Assembly (NCBI GenBank): GCA_021791695.1
Contig: JAJYWC010000001.1
Coordinates: 1 to 53,446 of the forward strand
DNA length: 53,446 nt
Origin: an archaeon
Lineage (GTDB): Archaea > Thermoproteota > Nitrososphaeria > Nitrososphaerales > Gagatemarchaeaceae
Direction: 5' to 3'
The notes beneath the pieces were generated by a model that saw nothing but the letters and a program-made list of their open reading frames with translations, did not search any database and was not told where the DNA came from. Both the position numbers and the translations under genes were made by a program. Each line of letters opens with the position of its first letter. The first letter of the stretch is position 1. Shown one piece after another: positions 42,928 to 52,128 of this stretch.

Positions 42928-43872
42928 ATGGCGTTGACCGACTACGCGCCGATGACCCGAAAGGAATTCGATGAGCTCTTCAACGAGGTGTCCAACTGGG
43001 GAAAGTGGGGGCATGATGACGAAAGGGGTACCCTCAACTATCTCACACCGGAGCGCGTGACGAAGGCCGCGTCGCTCGTCCGTTCAGGACGGAGCGTCTC
43101 GATGTCGCGGCCCATCGACACGGCGGCGGAGGTCGATAACCCAAACCCCGCCTTCCATGCCATGGTACGCGCATATGATGTAGGGAACCCCGAAGCGGAG
43201 CAGTTTGTAGCCGATTATCTTGGGTGCGGCTGCCACGGCAACGCGCACTCACACATCGATGCGCTCTGTCACGTGGCCTACAAGGGCAAAATGTACAATG
43301 GGAAACCCACGAGCAATGTCACTTCGACCGGCGCCAACATCATGGATATAGCGCGCTACTCGTCGGGAATCGTGGGTCGCGGTGTGCTTCTCGACATCCC
43401 GCGCCTGCGCGGGAAGAAGTGGCTCGAGCCTGGCGATGGCGTCACGGGTGAAGAGCTTGAGGCTGCGGAGAAAGCTCAAGGCGTCAGGCTCGAGGAGGGC
43501 GACATCTTCGTCTTCCGTGTGGGACATTATCTAAGGAGAAAGGAACTGGGCCCTTGGAACATAGAGTGGGGCGGCCCGGGAAGGGCTGGGCTGCATCCTA
43601 CCGCTATGAGGTTCCTGCACAAGCGCAAGGTCTCCGCGTTCCTTCCGGACGGCGACGGTGAGACGGTCCCATGTTCCGTCGAGGGGGTGAAGAGCCCCGT
43701 TCACGCACTCCAGATCGCCTCGATGGGGCTGGCGTGTGGTGACAGCCTGCAGCTAGAGGAGTTGACCAGCGCATGCCAGCAGGAGGGAAGGTGGGACTTC
43801 TTGGTCGCGATCGCCCCGCTCAGGCTCCCCCGGGGGACGGGCTGCCTCGTCAACCCGATAGCCGTCTTCTGA
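42928..43872 (+). CDS. Cyclase-family metal-dependent hydrolase
   Basis: 314 aa, of the kynurenine formamidase/cyclase (PF04199) family. The metal-binding motif is CGCHGNAHSHIDALCHV, corresponding to the HxGTHxDxPxH pattern with an altered first His. EGDIFVFRVGHYL and HALQIASMGLACGDSLQLEE match the ends of the fold. This longer type is found in aromatic or heterocycle degradation; the substrate is unknown. Confidence 0.85.
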   Translation: MALTDYAPMTRKEFDELFNEVSNWGKWGHDDERGTLNYLTPERVTKAASLVRSGRSVSMSRPIDTAAEVDNPNPAFHAMVRAYDVGNPEAEQFVADYLGCGCHGNAHSHIDALCHVAYKGKMYNGKPTSNVTSTGANIMDIARYSSGIVGRGVLLDIPRLRGKKWLEPGDGVTGEELEAAEKAQGVRLEEGDIFVFRVGHYLRRKELGPWNIEWGGPGRAGLHPTAMRFLHKRKVSAFLPDGDGETVPCSVEGVKSPVHALQIASMGLACGDSLQLEELTSACQQEGRWDFLVAIAPLRLPRGTGCLVNPIAVF

Positions 43873-43924
43873 GCGCAGGTCATCGAAGGCAAGTTCAATA
43901 CTGGGCTCGTTCCGGACAAAGCGT

Positions 43925-45013
43925 ATGAAGATCGACGAGCTGCCGACGCCAGCACTCATCATCGACCTGGACGCGGTCGAAAGAAACATCACCAAGATGC
44001 AGGAATTTGTCAGGTCCCGCGGCTGCAACCTGAGACCCCATGCCAAGTCGCACAAGAGCCCCTTCATCGCGAGGAAGCAGTTGAAGGCGGGGGCTATCGG
44101 CCAGTGCTGCCAGACGCTGCTGGAAGCAGAGGCTCTGATGCTCGCCGGAATCGAGAACGTCCTTCTTACCCACAATCTCGCCTCCCCAGGTTCGATAGAC
44201 AGATTGCTCAACCTGAGGAAGAACGGCGAGATAATGGTCATAATCGACGGTCCCGAGAACGGCGAGATGCTTGCGAAGGCGGCCAGGCACCGCGGGATGG
44301 CGGCGGACGTCATAGTGGAGGTGGACATTGGTATCAACAAGGCGGGGCAGCAGCCCGGTGAGCCAGCGGCCAAGTTCGCCAGGTGGGTGACCCAGACCGA
44401 GGGTCTCAGGCTGAGAGGGATAATGGGGTACGAGGGTCATCTCCAGATAAGCACCCCCAGCTTCGAGGAGAGGAAAGCGAAGGCCCAGGTAGCTCTCGGG
44501 GGGGTGACTAGGACCCTGAGCGCGCTCAGCGGGATGGGGATCGTCCCGGAGATCGTCACCTGTGGCGGAACCGGGACGTACAACATAACCGCCGGATATC
44601 CCGGCATCACGGAGATACAGCCAGGTTCGTACATCTACATGGACAGACGTTACGGCGAGATCGCTCCTGCGGGGACCGACTTTGAGAAAGCGATGAACGT
44701 GATAGGGACAGTGGTGAGCACGGCCACCCCGACAAGGGCTGTGACCGACGTGGGCTGGAAGGCTGTCGGGATCGAGTACGAGGGTCTCGGGTTCGGCGGG
44801 ATGCCGACGCCGCTGCTCCCGGGCCTCAAGTACACGCCCGGCGGCGACGAGCACGGGGTGCTCACAGCCGAGGACCCGAAGTACAGGCCGAGCGTGGGCG
44901 ACAGAGTGCGGTTCATCCCCGCCCACTGCGACACGACGCTGAACCTGTACGGCACCTTCTATGGAGTCCGAGGAGACCGCGTGGAGCTCGCCTGCCCTGT
45001 GGCAAGAAGGTAG
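43925..45013 (+). CDS. D-serine dehydratase/D-threonine aldolase-like PLP enzyme
   Basis: 362 aa, alanine racemase-type barrel. PLP Lys in RPHAKSHKSPFIARKQLK, then the beta domain with metal ligands RFIPAHCDTTLNLYGTFYGV (His and Cys). The motif TCGGTGTYNIT is a phosphate-binding loop. It splits or deaminates a D-hydroxy amino acid. Fits a pathway with the LLM oxidoreductase 6 nt downstream. Confidence 0.88.
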   Translation: MKIDELPTPALIIDLDAVERNITKMQEFVRSRGCNLRPHAKSHKSPFIARKQLKAGAIGQCCQTLLEAEALMLAGIENVLLTHNLASPGSIDRLLNLRKNGEIMVIIDGPENGEMLAKAARHRGMAADVIVEVDIGINKAGQQPGEPAAKFARWVTQTEGLRLRGIMGYEGHLQISTPSFEERKAKAQVALGGVTRTLSALSGMGIVPEIVTCGGTGTYNITAGYPGITEIQPGSYIYMDRRYGEIAPAGTDFEKAMNVIGTVVSTATPTRAVTDVGWKAVGIEYEGLGFGGMPTPLLPGLKYTPGGDEHGVLTAEDPKYRPSVGDRVRFIPAHCDTTLNLYGTFYGVRGDRVELACPVARR

Positions 45014-45019
45014 GTCCCC

Positions 45020-45862
45020 ATGAAGATCGGGGTCGCCGTATCCGGAAGAGGGCATCCGAAGCTGATCGAGAAGATGGCCGTGAAGGCGGACGAGGTGGGA
45101 TACGACTCGTTCCTCGTGACCGACCACTTCATGCTCTCTGGGACCAACGACCACCCGGACGCCTGGGCCCTCATCCCGTACCTCGCTGCGAAGACGAGCC
45201 GCCTGAGGCTCGGTACCTGCGTCACGCCTCTCCCCTTCAGGCATCCCGCAATCCTCGCAAAGACCATAGCGGTCTGCGACAACCTGTCCGGCGGAAGGAT
45301 CACTCTCGGTGCCGGCTTCGGCTGGTACCAGCCCGAGTTCGAGGCATTCTCGAAGTGGGAAGGCAACCGTGACAGGATAGCGCACAGCAAGGAGGCACTG
45401 GAGCTGATGATCAGGTTATGGGAGCAGGACACTCCCCTGGACTTCCAGGGTCGCTACGTACAGGTGAAGGGTACGGTCGTCGGCCCGAAACCGGTCCAGA
45501 AGCCCCACCCTCCAATCCTCTGGGGCGGCCACCAGCCCATGTCACTCAAGACGGCCGCACAGTACGCCGACGGCTGGATGCCGATAGGTCCCCGCTGGTT
45601 CGGCGACGACTACCCTCACCCAGAGGCCTATTCCAAGATGAGGGCGGTCATCGACGCGGAGCTGAAGAGAAGAGGCAGGAGCCGCGACGCTTTCGTGTAC
45701 ACGACGCTGATCAACATGTCGGACCTTGCGACCGTCAGGAGGGACATCGACGAGTACATCACCGCTGGGATGAACTACTTCACCCTCGGGGAGAAGGCCA
45801 GGGACGAGGAGTCGGTCAGGAACATCGAGCTGGTTGCGAGGGAGATAGGGGGTTCGCTCTGA
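45020..45862 (+). CDS. LLM-class flavin/F420-dependent oxidoreductase
   Basis: 280-aa luciferase-like barrel. KIGVAVSGRGHPKLIEKMA, SFLVTDHFMLSG, LRLGTCVTPLPFRHPAILAK, TLGAGFGWYQPEFEAF and PILWGGHQPMSLKTAAQYAD are typical of F420-dependent members. Overlap and spacing put it in one unit with the flanking genes. Substrate unknown. Confidence 0.88.
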   Translation: MKIGVAVSGRGHPKLIEKMAVKADEVGYDSFLVTDHFMLSGTNDHPDAWALIPYLAAKTSRLRLGTCVTPLPFRHPAILAKTIAVCDNLSGGRITLGAGFGWYQPEFEAFSKWEGNRDRIAHSKEALELMIRLWEQDTPLDFQGRYVQVKGTVVGPKPVQKPHPPILWGGHQPMSLKTAAQYADGWMPIGPRWFGDDYPHPEAYSKMRAVIDAELKRRGRSRDAFVYTTLINMSDLATVRRDIDEYITAGMNYFTLGEKARDEESVRNIELVAREIGGSL

Positions 45863-45863
45863 T

Positions 45864-46745
45864 ATGGTCCGGGGGAAGGCCTGGCCCGTCTCCTTCGTTC
45901 CGTATTACATGACGTCCCCCGGGCAGTGGAGCTCTCCGGAGCCGGACGACGCGATATCCGTGCTCAGGAGGGCCGGGTACGACGGGGTGGAATGGATGCT
46001 GGGGAGACACTTTGACACGTCGGGGGAGTTGAGGAGCCTCGTAGAGAAGACGCGCAGGAGCCGTCTCCGGGTCTCGAACATCATGTGCTGGCAGGACCTG
46101 GTGACGAGGGACGCGCGGGCGAGCAAGAGGAGCGTCGCCCTGCTGAAGGAGATGCTCGCCACCGCGGGAAAACTCTCCGTTCCCATCATGAACGTCTTCA
46201 CCGGCCCCATGACCTGGAATCCTCACGCGGCAAAGATCGGGAGGGACATCGGCGAGGGTGAGGCATGGAAGTCCGTCGTGGACTCGCTCTCCGAGGTGGT
46301 CGAAGCCGCGGAGAGGAACGAAGTGGTCGTCACCGTCGAGCCGGTCTTCGGGATGCTGGTCCACGACTACTACACTGTGAGAGAGCTGCTCGGCCACTTT
46401 GACTCGAAGAACCTCGGAGTGAACCTCGACCCGTCGCATTTCGTGCTCTACGGCAACGACCCCGCATGGGCGGTCAGCAGGCTCGGAAAGAGGGTCAGGC
46501 ACGTCCATGTCAAGGACGCCTTCGGGAAGCCGGGGTCGTTCGGGGAGACGTTCTCCTTCCCGTTCCTGGGCGAAGGGATCGTCGGCTGGAGGGCCTTCTT
46601 CCTTGCCCTGAGAGATTCCGGATATTCGGGATTCCTCTCCGTCGAGTTCGAGAACGACACCTACCTGAACAACATCTGCGACGGGGACTGGTCGGTGGCT
46701 GCGGTGCAGCTAAGGGACAGGGTCGAACGCTTTCTTCCGCGGTAG
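45864..46745 (+). CDS. Sugar phosphate isomerase/epimerase-type TIM barrel
   Basis: 293-aa xylose isomerase-like barrel. The metal-binding Glu/Asp/His set can be placed: VVTVEPVFG, NLGVNLDPSHFVLYGNDPAW, RHVHVKDAFG and FLSVEFEND. Starts 1 nt after the LLM gene stop. Similar to hydroxypyruvate isomerases and inosose-type epimerases; exact role unknown. Confidence 0.85.
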   Translation: MVRGKAWPVSFVPYYMTSPGQWSSPEPDDAISVLRRAGYDGVEWMLGRHFDTSGELRSLVEKTRRSRLRVSNIMCWQDLVTRDARASKRSVALLKEMLATAGKLSVPIMNVFTGPMTWNPHAAKIGRDIGEGEAWKSVVDSLSEVVEAAERNEVVVTVEPVFGMLVHDYYTVRELLGHFDSKNLGVNLDPSHFVLYGNDPAWAVSRLGKRVRHVHVKDAFGKPGSFGETFSFPFLGEGIVGWRAFFLALRDSGYSGFLSVEFENDTYLNNICDGDWSVAAVQLRDRVERFLPR

Positions 46746-46803
46746 CCGGAGGACAGAAAAGCCAGTTACGCGCCGCCAGTGCCGTCATGGCAACAGCAGG
46801 AAA

Positions 46804-47718
46804 GTGTCACGACTGACCACCTCCAAGATATCGGACAGGGTATACCTGATAGACACGCTGGCTATCGGGGACAGGAACACCGTCGCCGCGTACCTGCTCA
46901 AGGGGTCGAAGCTCGCGCTCGTGGACGTAGGATATGCAAGCTCCGCCGACGTCGTCCTTGCGGGGTTGAAGGAGCTGAACGTCGAACCGTCCGATGTAGA
47001 CTATCTCATACCCACCCATGTCCACCTTGACCACGGCGGCGGCACCGGCCACCTTCTGGAGAGGATGCCGAAGGCCAAGGTGATAGCACAGGAGAGGGGC
47101 GTGCCGCACCTCATCGACCCGAGCCGCCTGGTCCAGAGTGCGACGAGCGTCTTCGGCGAGGAGATGATCCGCAGATTCGGCACGCCGAAGGAGGTGCCCG
47201 CCGAGAGGATCACGGCCGTCGGAGAGGAGATGCATCTCGAACTCGGAGGGTTGTCTCTAACGGCCATCCATTCGCCCGGGCATGCGCCTCATCAGATATC
47301 GGTCTACGTCGAGGAGGAGAAGGTGCTCCTGGCCGCTGACGCGGTGGGCATCATGTACCCGTCGCTCGGCGTCCTCATCCCCACCACACCACCACCGAGC
47401 CTCAACCCGGAGCAGCTGAGCAGCACCGCCGAGAAGCTGTCGCAGCTCGACCCCAAGCTGCTTCTTGCGCCCCATTTCGGTGTAAGGACCGACCCAAAGC
47501 GCGTTCTGGCCGAGACCACGGTCAAGACCAACGAATGGGTAGCAGAGACTAGGGAGATGAAGAAGAGGGGTCTCTCGGCCGACGCGATCGCAGCCGAGCT
47601 GAAGTCCGGCGTCCTGAGGGAGGCGGGGCTCCAGGCGGGAGACTTCCCCCGTTACGCAGACGTCTCCGTAAGGACGAACGTGATGGGGATAATGCACTAT
47701 CTGGAGAAGAACCCCTGA
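46804..47718 (+). CDS. Metallo-beta-lactamase-fold hydrolase
   Basis: 304 aa from a GTG. Metal motif IPTHVHLDHGGG, then second metal HSPGHAPHQISVY, Asp in VLLAADAVG, and last His in LLAPHFGV. Members of this type include glyoxalase II-like and lactonase-like enzymes, so a thioester or lactone hydrolysis step is plausible. Its stop overlaps the next start. Confidence 0.88.
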   Translation: MSRLTTSKISDRVYLIDTLAIGDRNTVAAYLLKGSKLALVDVGYASSADVVLAGLKELNVEPSDVDYLIPTHVHLDHGGGTGHLLERMPKAKVIAQERGVPHLIDPSRLVQSATSVFGEEMIRRFGTPKEVPAERITAVGEEMHLELGGLSLTAIHSPGHAPHQISVYVEEEKVLLAADAVGIMYPSLGVLIPTTPPPSLNPEQLSSTAEKLSQLDPKLLLAPHFGVRTDPKRVLAETTVKTNEWVAETREMKKRGLSADAIAAELKSGVLREAGLQAGDFPRYADVSVRTNVMGIMHYLEKNP

Positions 47719-48245
47719 TGACGACGGACAGACGGTTCGCCGCATTCAGCAAGACGGCGTCTCCTCCGAGGATGCGGAGGATGCCGGGGGGAGGGATGTG
47801 CATCTCCGCGTTCGTCATCGTATCGAAGCGCGACGACCCGATGAGCATCCTGCTGGGGAAGATAGACAAGAGCGCCAACTGGGCCCACATAGGCGCCCTG
47901 GACGCCCGGAGGGTCGAGCGTCACAGCTCCGGCTGGATGCTCCCCTCGTCGCACCTCATGCTCTATGAGACACCGGAGGGGGCCGCCAGGAGGATTCTGA
48001 GGGAGCAGCTGCGCGTGCGCGACATGAAGGTAAACGGGCCCCTGGTCTTCGTCGACACCTCTGGAAAGGACAACCACTGGGACATCGGCTTCATCTTCCT
48101 CGGGGAACGGGAAGCCGCCCCGAAGAGCGACGCCTGGAAGGAGCTCAAGTTCGTGGATACCGGCGCGCTCAATCGGGACGACGTCGTGAGGTCACAGGTC
48201 GACGTCCTAGCCTACGCCGGCCGATGGAAGGGCCAGCAGGCCTGA
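47718..48245 (+). CDS. Nudix-fold-like protein with a degenerate Nudix box
   Basis: 175 aa. The segment YETPEGAARRILREQLRV sits where the Nudix box should be, but the canonical Gly-x5-Glu start is weak and REUxEExGU reads REQLRV, so pyrophosphatase activity is doubtful. PGGGMCISAFVIVSKRDDP and NHWDIGFIFLGERE fit the surrounding fold. Overlaps the upstream hydrolase gene by a base. Confidence 0.6.
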   Translation: MTTDRRFAAFSKTASPPRMRRMPGGGMCISAFVIVSKRDDPMSILLGKIDKSANWAHIGALDARRVERHSSGWMLPSSHLMLYETPEGAARRILREQLRVRDMKVNGPLVFVDTSGKDNHWDIGFIFLGEREAAPKSDAWKELKFVDTGALNRDDVVRSQVDVLAYAGRWKGQQA

Positions 48246-48288
48246 GACTCAGCAAGACTTAATCAGGGCACGGGGTGCGCTTGGCGGA

Positions 48289-49527
48289 TTGGACAAAGGC
48301 CTGTCGACCAGCAGGTGGCGCGCTCTCGCCTCAACATCGTTCGGTCATCTCGTCAACGACGGGTGGGTCACTTTCATCCCCCTCATGGCGGACCTCATCG
48401 TCAACGAGAACCAGACACCCCTGGCCATAGTCACGCTCATCTCGGTGTCGTTCTATTCGTCGTCGGCACTGCTCAACTTCTACGTCGGCCATCTTGCTGA
48501 CGCGAGCGGGTCCCAGGGCAAGATGATGTCGATGGGCATAGCGATCATCTCGCTCAGCTATCTGGGATTCGATTTCGCGCTAGGGCATCCGGCAGACACG
48601 CTGCTCTACTTTGCTGTCGCGCTGTTTTCGGTCCTCGCCGGCCTCGGGAGCGCGTTCTACCACCCGATAGCCGGATCCATCGTCCAGAACTCCTTCAGCT
48701 TCAACAGCCGGGGAAAGGCTCTCGGCGTGAACGGGGCGTTCGGACAGGTCGGGTCGGCCGCCTTTCCCCCCATCTTCTTCGGCATCGCACTCTTCCTGAC
48801 CCAGCGCGGCGCGCTCGCCTTGCTTGCGGTCTTCGGTCTGGCTGCCTCGGTCGCCATATGGTGGGGGCTCGGCGGCTACAGGAACAGGACGATGGCCCCG
48901 AAGGGCGAGAGGCGCAGCCTGAGGAAGGTCCTGACGAGGGGCATCGTGATCCTTACCGCGATAACTGTCGTGAGGGCCATGGCGAACACCGGGGTGTCCG
49001 TCTGGCTGCCCACGTACATCACCTTCGTCCGGGGGGAGGGCGTTGGCTCGCTGCTCGGATACACGATAGCTGCCGCCTTCATAGGGGCGATACCGGGTCA
49101 GCTGGTTTTCGGCGCGCTCGTGGAGCGACTCGACAAGCGGTACGTCCTTGGGATAAGCTCGGCGGGCGCAGGACTCGCGGTACTCGGCTACATCTGGACC
49201 GAGGGAGCGGTCGCCTTGGTCTTCATCGTGCTCTTCGGTTTCTTCTCGTACAGCTCCTTCCCCACCCTGCTCAGCCTGGCTTCTGACTACGTCCCTGCGG
49301 CAAACTGGACTGCCGCAAACGGTTTCGTCTGGGGATTCGGCATGATGGGAGGGAACGTTTTGGGTCCTGCGATTACGCAGGCGATAATCGGGAACGACTA
49401 TGCGAGGTTAAACGCCGCGTTCACACTGCTCGCGGTGCTTGGCCTGGCCGGCGCGATCGCGACGCCGCTGCTGAAGAAGGGAGAATACGCCAGAGCCAAC
49501 AGAGAAACTGGAAGAGAAACGGTGTAG
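48289..49527 (+). CDS. MFS transporter
   Basis: 412 aa from a TTG, twelve membrane helices. FGHLVNDGWVTFIPLMADLI starts helix 1 as in fosmidomycin-resistance (Fsr)-type exporters; the loop after helix 2 is FYVGHLADASGSQGKMMSMG; second half begins VVRAMANTGVSVWLPTYITF. It ends the catabolic set and converges on the thermosome gene 39 nt away. Import or efflux cannot be told. Confidence 0.88.
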   Translation: MDKGLSTSRWRALASTSFGHLVNDGWVTFIPLMADLIVNENQTPLAIVTLISVSFYSSSALLNFYVGHLADASGSQGKMMSMGIAIISLSYLGFDFALGHPADTLLYFAVALFSVLAGLGSAFYHPIAGSIVQNSFSFNSRGKALGVNGAFGQVGSAAFPPIFFGIALFLTQRGALALLAVFGLAASVAIWWGLGGYRNRTMAPKGERRSLRKVLTRGIVILTAITVVRAMANTGVSVWLPTYITFVRGEGVGSLLGYTIAAAFIGAIPGQLVFGALVERLDKRYVLGISSAGAGLAVLGYIWTEGAVALVFIVLFGFFSYSSFPTLLSLASDYVPAANWTAANGFVWGFGMMGGNVLGPAITQAIIGNDYARLNAAFTLLAVLGLAGAIATPLLKKGEYARANRETGRETV

Positions 49528-49565
49528 CCCCGCGGACCCTGCCGCGGGAGCTCAGTATGGGCCTT

Positions 49566-51239
49566 CTACTCGAAGTCGCCGCCGCCCATTCCGCCCATCC
49601 CACCCGCTCCGCCTCCGGGTGGGCCGCTTGGGCCCTTGGACTTGCCCGACGCGATGACGTCGTCGATGCGAAGGATCATGTTAGCTGCCTCGGTAGCGGA
49701 CCGTATGATCTGCTCCTTCACAGCGAGCGGCTCGATGACCTGCTCCTTGTACATGTCCTTGACCTTACTCTCCTTGGCCTCGACACCGAACCACTTGCCG
49801 CCCTCTGCGTGTTTGGCCCTGATCTCCACCATCGTGTCTATCGGGTCCAGCCCCGCGTTGGTCGCAAGAGCGATCGGGATCGTCTCGAGGGCCTCGGCGA
49901 ACTTCTGAGCAGCAAGCTGCTCCCTGCCGCTGAGCTTCTCGGTCCACTTCAGGATCTCACCTGCCATCTCAGCCTCGGGCGCCCCACCGCCTGCTACGAT
50001 CGCCGGCTTCTCGATGACGTCCTTGGTCACCATGAGAGCGTCGTGGAGCGAGCGCTCGGCTTCGTCGACAATCCTCTGCGTACCGCCTCTGATGAGGATG
50101 GTGACGGCCTTGGGGTTCTTGGCCCCCTCGATGAATATCCACTTGTCCTGCTCGACCTTGCGCTCCTCTACGAGTTGGGCGTTGCCCAGGTCTTTCTCGC
50201 TCAGGTCGTCGAAGTTGTTTGCGACTCTCGCCCCCGTGGCCTTTGCCAGGTTGGTCATGTCGCTCTCCTTGACGCGTCTTACAGCGAGAACTCCCGCCTT
50301 TGCGAGGTAGTGCTGGGCGATGTCGTCGATGCCCTTCTGGCAGATCAGCACGTTCGCGCCGATGGCGCTTACCTTGTCGGCCATGTCCTTGAGCATCTTG
50401 GTCTCCTCGTCGAGGAACTTCTTCATCATCGACGGGTCACTGATGTTCAGCTTGGCGTCGAACTCTGTCTTCTCTATCTCGAAGGCGGTGTTCACCAGCG
50501 CTATCTTTGCACCCTCGACCCGCTTTGGCATGCCGGAGTGCACCACTTCCTTGTCGAGGACGAAACCCTTGATCAGGGTCGTGTCCTTCAGCGAGCCGCC
50601 GGGCTTCTTCTCGACCTTGATGTTAGCGAGGTCTACCTTGTATTCCTCACCGCGCTTCTCGGACACCTGCACCGCAGCACCGACCACGAGCTCCGCGAGG
50701 TCCTGCGCCTCACGCGAGACGAGCTTGGTCTGCATGCTAGTCCTTGCGATCTTTACGAGCCACTCCTTGTTGGTCGGTCCGACCTGCTCTGCTATCTCCT
50801 CCAAGACTTCGATGGCCTTCTTGGCAGCCTTGTTGTACCCCTCGACGATAACCGTCGGGTGAACACCCTTGTCGATGAGCTCCTCCGCCTTCTCGAGCAG
50901 GGCTCCCGCGAGGATTACCGCTGAAGTCGTGCCGTCGCCTACCTCGTTATCCGTCGCCTTGGACACCTCAACGAGCATCTTTGCCGCCGGGTGCTGGACG
51001 TCGATCTCCTTGAGCATCGTCGCGCCGTCGTTGGTGATGGTTACGTCACCGAGCGAGTCGACGAGCATCTTGTCCATGCCGCGCGGACCAATCGAACTTC
51101 TCACTATCTCGGAGATGAGCTTCGCAGCCTGGATGTTGTTTCTCTGGGCTTCCTTGCCCTTCGCCTGGCTGCTGCCCTCCTTGAGGATAAGAACGGGTGT
51201 ACCGCCGGAAGTTACAGCCGGGATAGCAGTTGTAGACAT
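49566..51239 (-). CDS. Thermosome subunit (group II chaperonin)
   Basis: 557-aa ATP-driven chaperonin. Motifs: SSIGPRGMDKMLVDSLGDVT, NDGATMLKEID, GDGTTSAVILAGALLEKAEE (ATP phosphate loop and catalytic Asp), and VAGGGAPEAEMA. The C-terminus ends in a Gly/Met tail (GGAGGMGGMGGGDFE) that projects into the cavity. Full length. Promoter has a TATA box and a 21-bp palindrome, suggesting heat-shock type repression. Confidence 0.96.
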   Translation of the reverse strand: MSTTAIPAVTSGGTPVLILKEGSSQAKGKEAQRNNIQAAKLISEIVRSSIGPRGMDKMLVDSLGDVTITNDGATMLKEIDVQHPAAKMLVEVSKATDNEVGDGTTSAVILAGALLEKAEELIDKGVHPTVIVEGYNKAAKKAIEVLEEIAEQVGPTNKEWLVKIARTSMQTKLVSREAQDLAELVVGAAVQVSEKRGEEYKVDLANIKVEKKPGGSLKDTTLIKGFVLDKEVVHSGMPKRVEGAKIALVNTAFEIEKTEFDAKLNISDPSMMKKFLDEETKMLKDMADKVSAIGANVLICQKGIDDIAQHYLAKAGVLAVRRVKESDMTNLAKATGARVANNFDDLSEKDLGNAQLVEERKVEQDKWIFIEGAKNPKAVTILIRGGTQRIVDEAERSLHDALMVTKDVIEKPAIVAGGGAPEAEMAGEILKWTEKLSGREQLAAQKFAEALETIPIALATNAGLDPIDTMVEIRAKHAEGGKWFGVEAKESKVKDMYKEQVIEPLAVKEQIIRSATEAANMILRIDDVIASGKSKGPSGPPGGGAGGMGGMGGGDFE

Positions 51240-51263
51240 ATTTTCCTATAACACCACGCCAAC

Positions 51264-51292
51264 TATACAACTTCGAGTTGTATATAAAAAAT
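51264..51292 (-). promoter_or_regulatory. Thermosome promoter: TATA box plus 21-bp palindrome
   Basis: Read leftward, a TATA box (TTTTTTATATA) overlaps a perfect dyad TATACAACT-TCG-AGTTGTATA at 51264-51284, with 9-nt arms. It lies 25-45 nt from the ATG, over the TATA box and start site, the usual place for archaeal heat-shock repressors to act. Confidence 0.7.
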
Positions 51293-51331
51293 TCGGCTAC
51301 GTCTTGGCGGCTTCCACCGGCCGCCCCGGGA

Positions 51332-51637
51332 CTAGGCCTTCTTCGTCCTGGCGCCCTTGCCCAGCTTCTTCTCTATCTCGGCCGCCAGCCTGAAGTCGAG
51401 GCGGGTGAGCCCTCCCTCGTCGTGGGTCTGTATCTTCAGGGTCACGGTCGTCCATACGACGTGGATGTCGGGATGGTGCCCCAGCTTCTCGGCGACCAAG
51501 GCGACCTTCTCGACGAAGGCGATTCCATCCATGAACCGCCTGAACTTGAACGCCTTGCTGATGAAATCGTCCTCTCTCTTCCACCCAGGAAGCCCCGCGA
51601 GCTTCTCCTCGACCTGCTCGGGCGTGAGTCTGGTCAA
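51332..51637 (-). CDS. Pterin-4a-carbinolamine dehydratase (PCD/DCoH)
   Basis: About 101 aa from a TTG at 51637 (LTRLTPEQVEEKLAGLPGWK); the longer open frame to 51733 starts with an Arg-rich non-homologous stretch. The active-site motif EKLGHHPDIHVVWTTVTLKI is complete, with the His pair, and ends in THDEGGLT. It dehydrates carbinolamine pterins. A TTTTAAGA TATA-like box lies just upstream. Ends in a basic tail (KKLGKGARTKKA). Confidence 0.88.
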   Translation of the reverse strand: MTRLTPEQVEEKLAGLPGWKREDDFISKAFKFRRFMDGIAFVEKVALVAEKLGHHPDIHVVWTTVTLKIQTHDEGGLTRLDFRLAAEIEKKLGKGARTKKA

Positions 51638-51761
51638 CGGTTTCCGATGGCGCCGCCGTCTTAAAAGTCGTTGGGGCCGCGACCCGTTCGCGTTGTTTCT
51701 AGTACGAGGACAACGCATGTTGACACCCCCCAATTAACGACGCGCCGGAGCCCTGACTTCC

Positions 51762-52079
51762 ATGGAGAAGGCCAAGCTAGCGAGAGCTGCGGTCGATGCA
51801 TTTGTGCGCGCATCCCATGACAAGATGGAGGCGTCGCGCGTGATATCGGACGACAGGGCTAGCAAGAGCGTGAGGCTCGCGGTCAAGCCTCCGAAGGTCG
51901 CGAGCTCGCTGAAGAAAGCGGGGATAGTCTTGATCCTTACACCCGACCCGCTGACGGCCGTGCCGGGCGTCGCGATGATAGGGGCATCCTACGCGATGAA
52001 GAGGAGAGAGGCCATCGGGCTGGAGGATGTCATCAAGCAGGCGAGGAAGACAGTCAGTGACCTGGAATCGCTCCTCTAG
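51762..52079 (+). CDS. Conserved-looking small protein
   Basis: 105 aa, basic and helical N-terminus (KAKLARAAVDAFVRASHDKM) with a central hydrophobic stretch (AGIVLILTPDPLTAVPGVAM). Family not recognised, possibly peripheral to the membrane. It diverges from the pterin dehydratase. Confidence 0.6.
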   Translation: MEKAKLARAAVDAFVRASHDKMEASRVISDDRASKSVRLAVKPPKVASSLKKAGIVLILTPDPLTAVPGVAMIGASYAMKRREAIGLEDVIKQARKTVSDLESLL

Positions 52080-52128
52080 CTGCGAATAATTCTTTAAGCG
52101 GTCGAATTCAACTCATGAGGATTCATCG

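Noticed and set aside
43895-45385. A 496-codon leftward frame opposite the PLP enzyme and LLM genes
   Set aside because: Antisense to two well-supported enzymes; His/Arg-rich text with no motif.
49557-50924. A 455-codon rightward frame opposite the thermosome gene
   Set aside because: Leu/Asp-rich shadow of a highly biased conserved gene.
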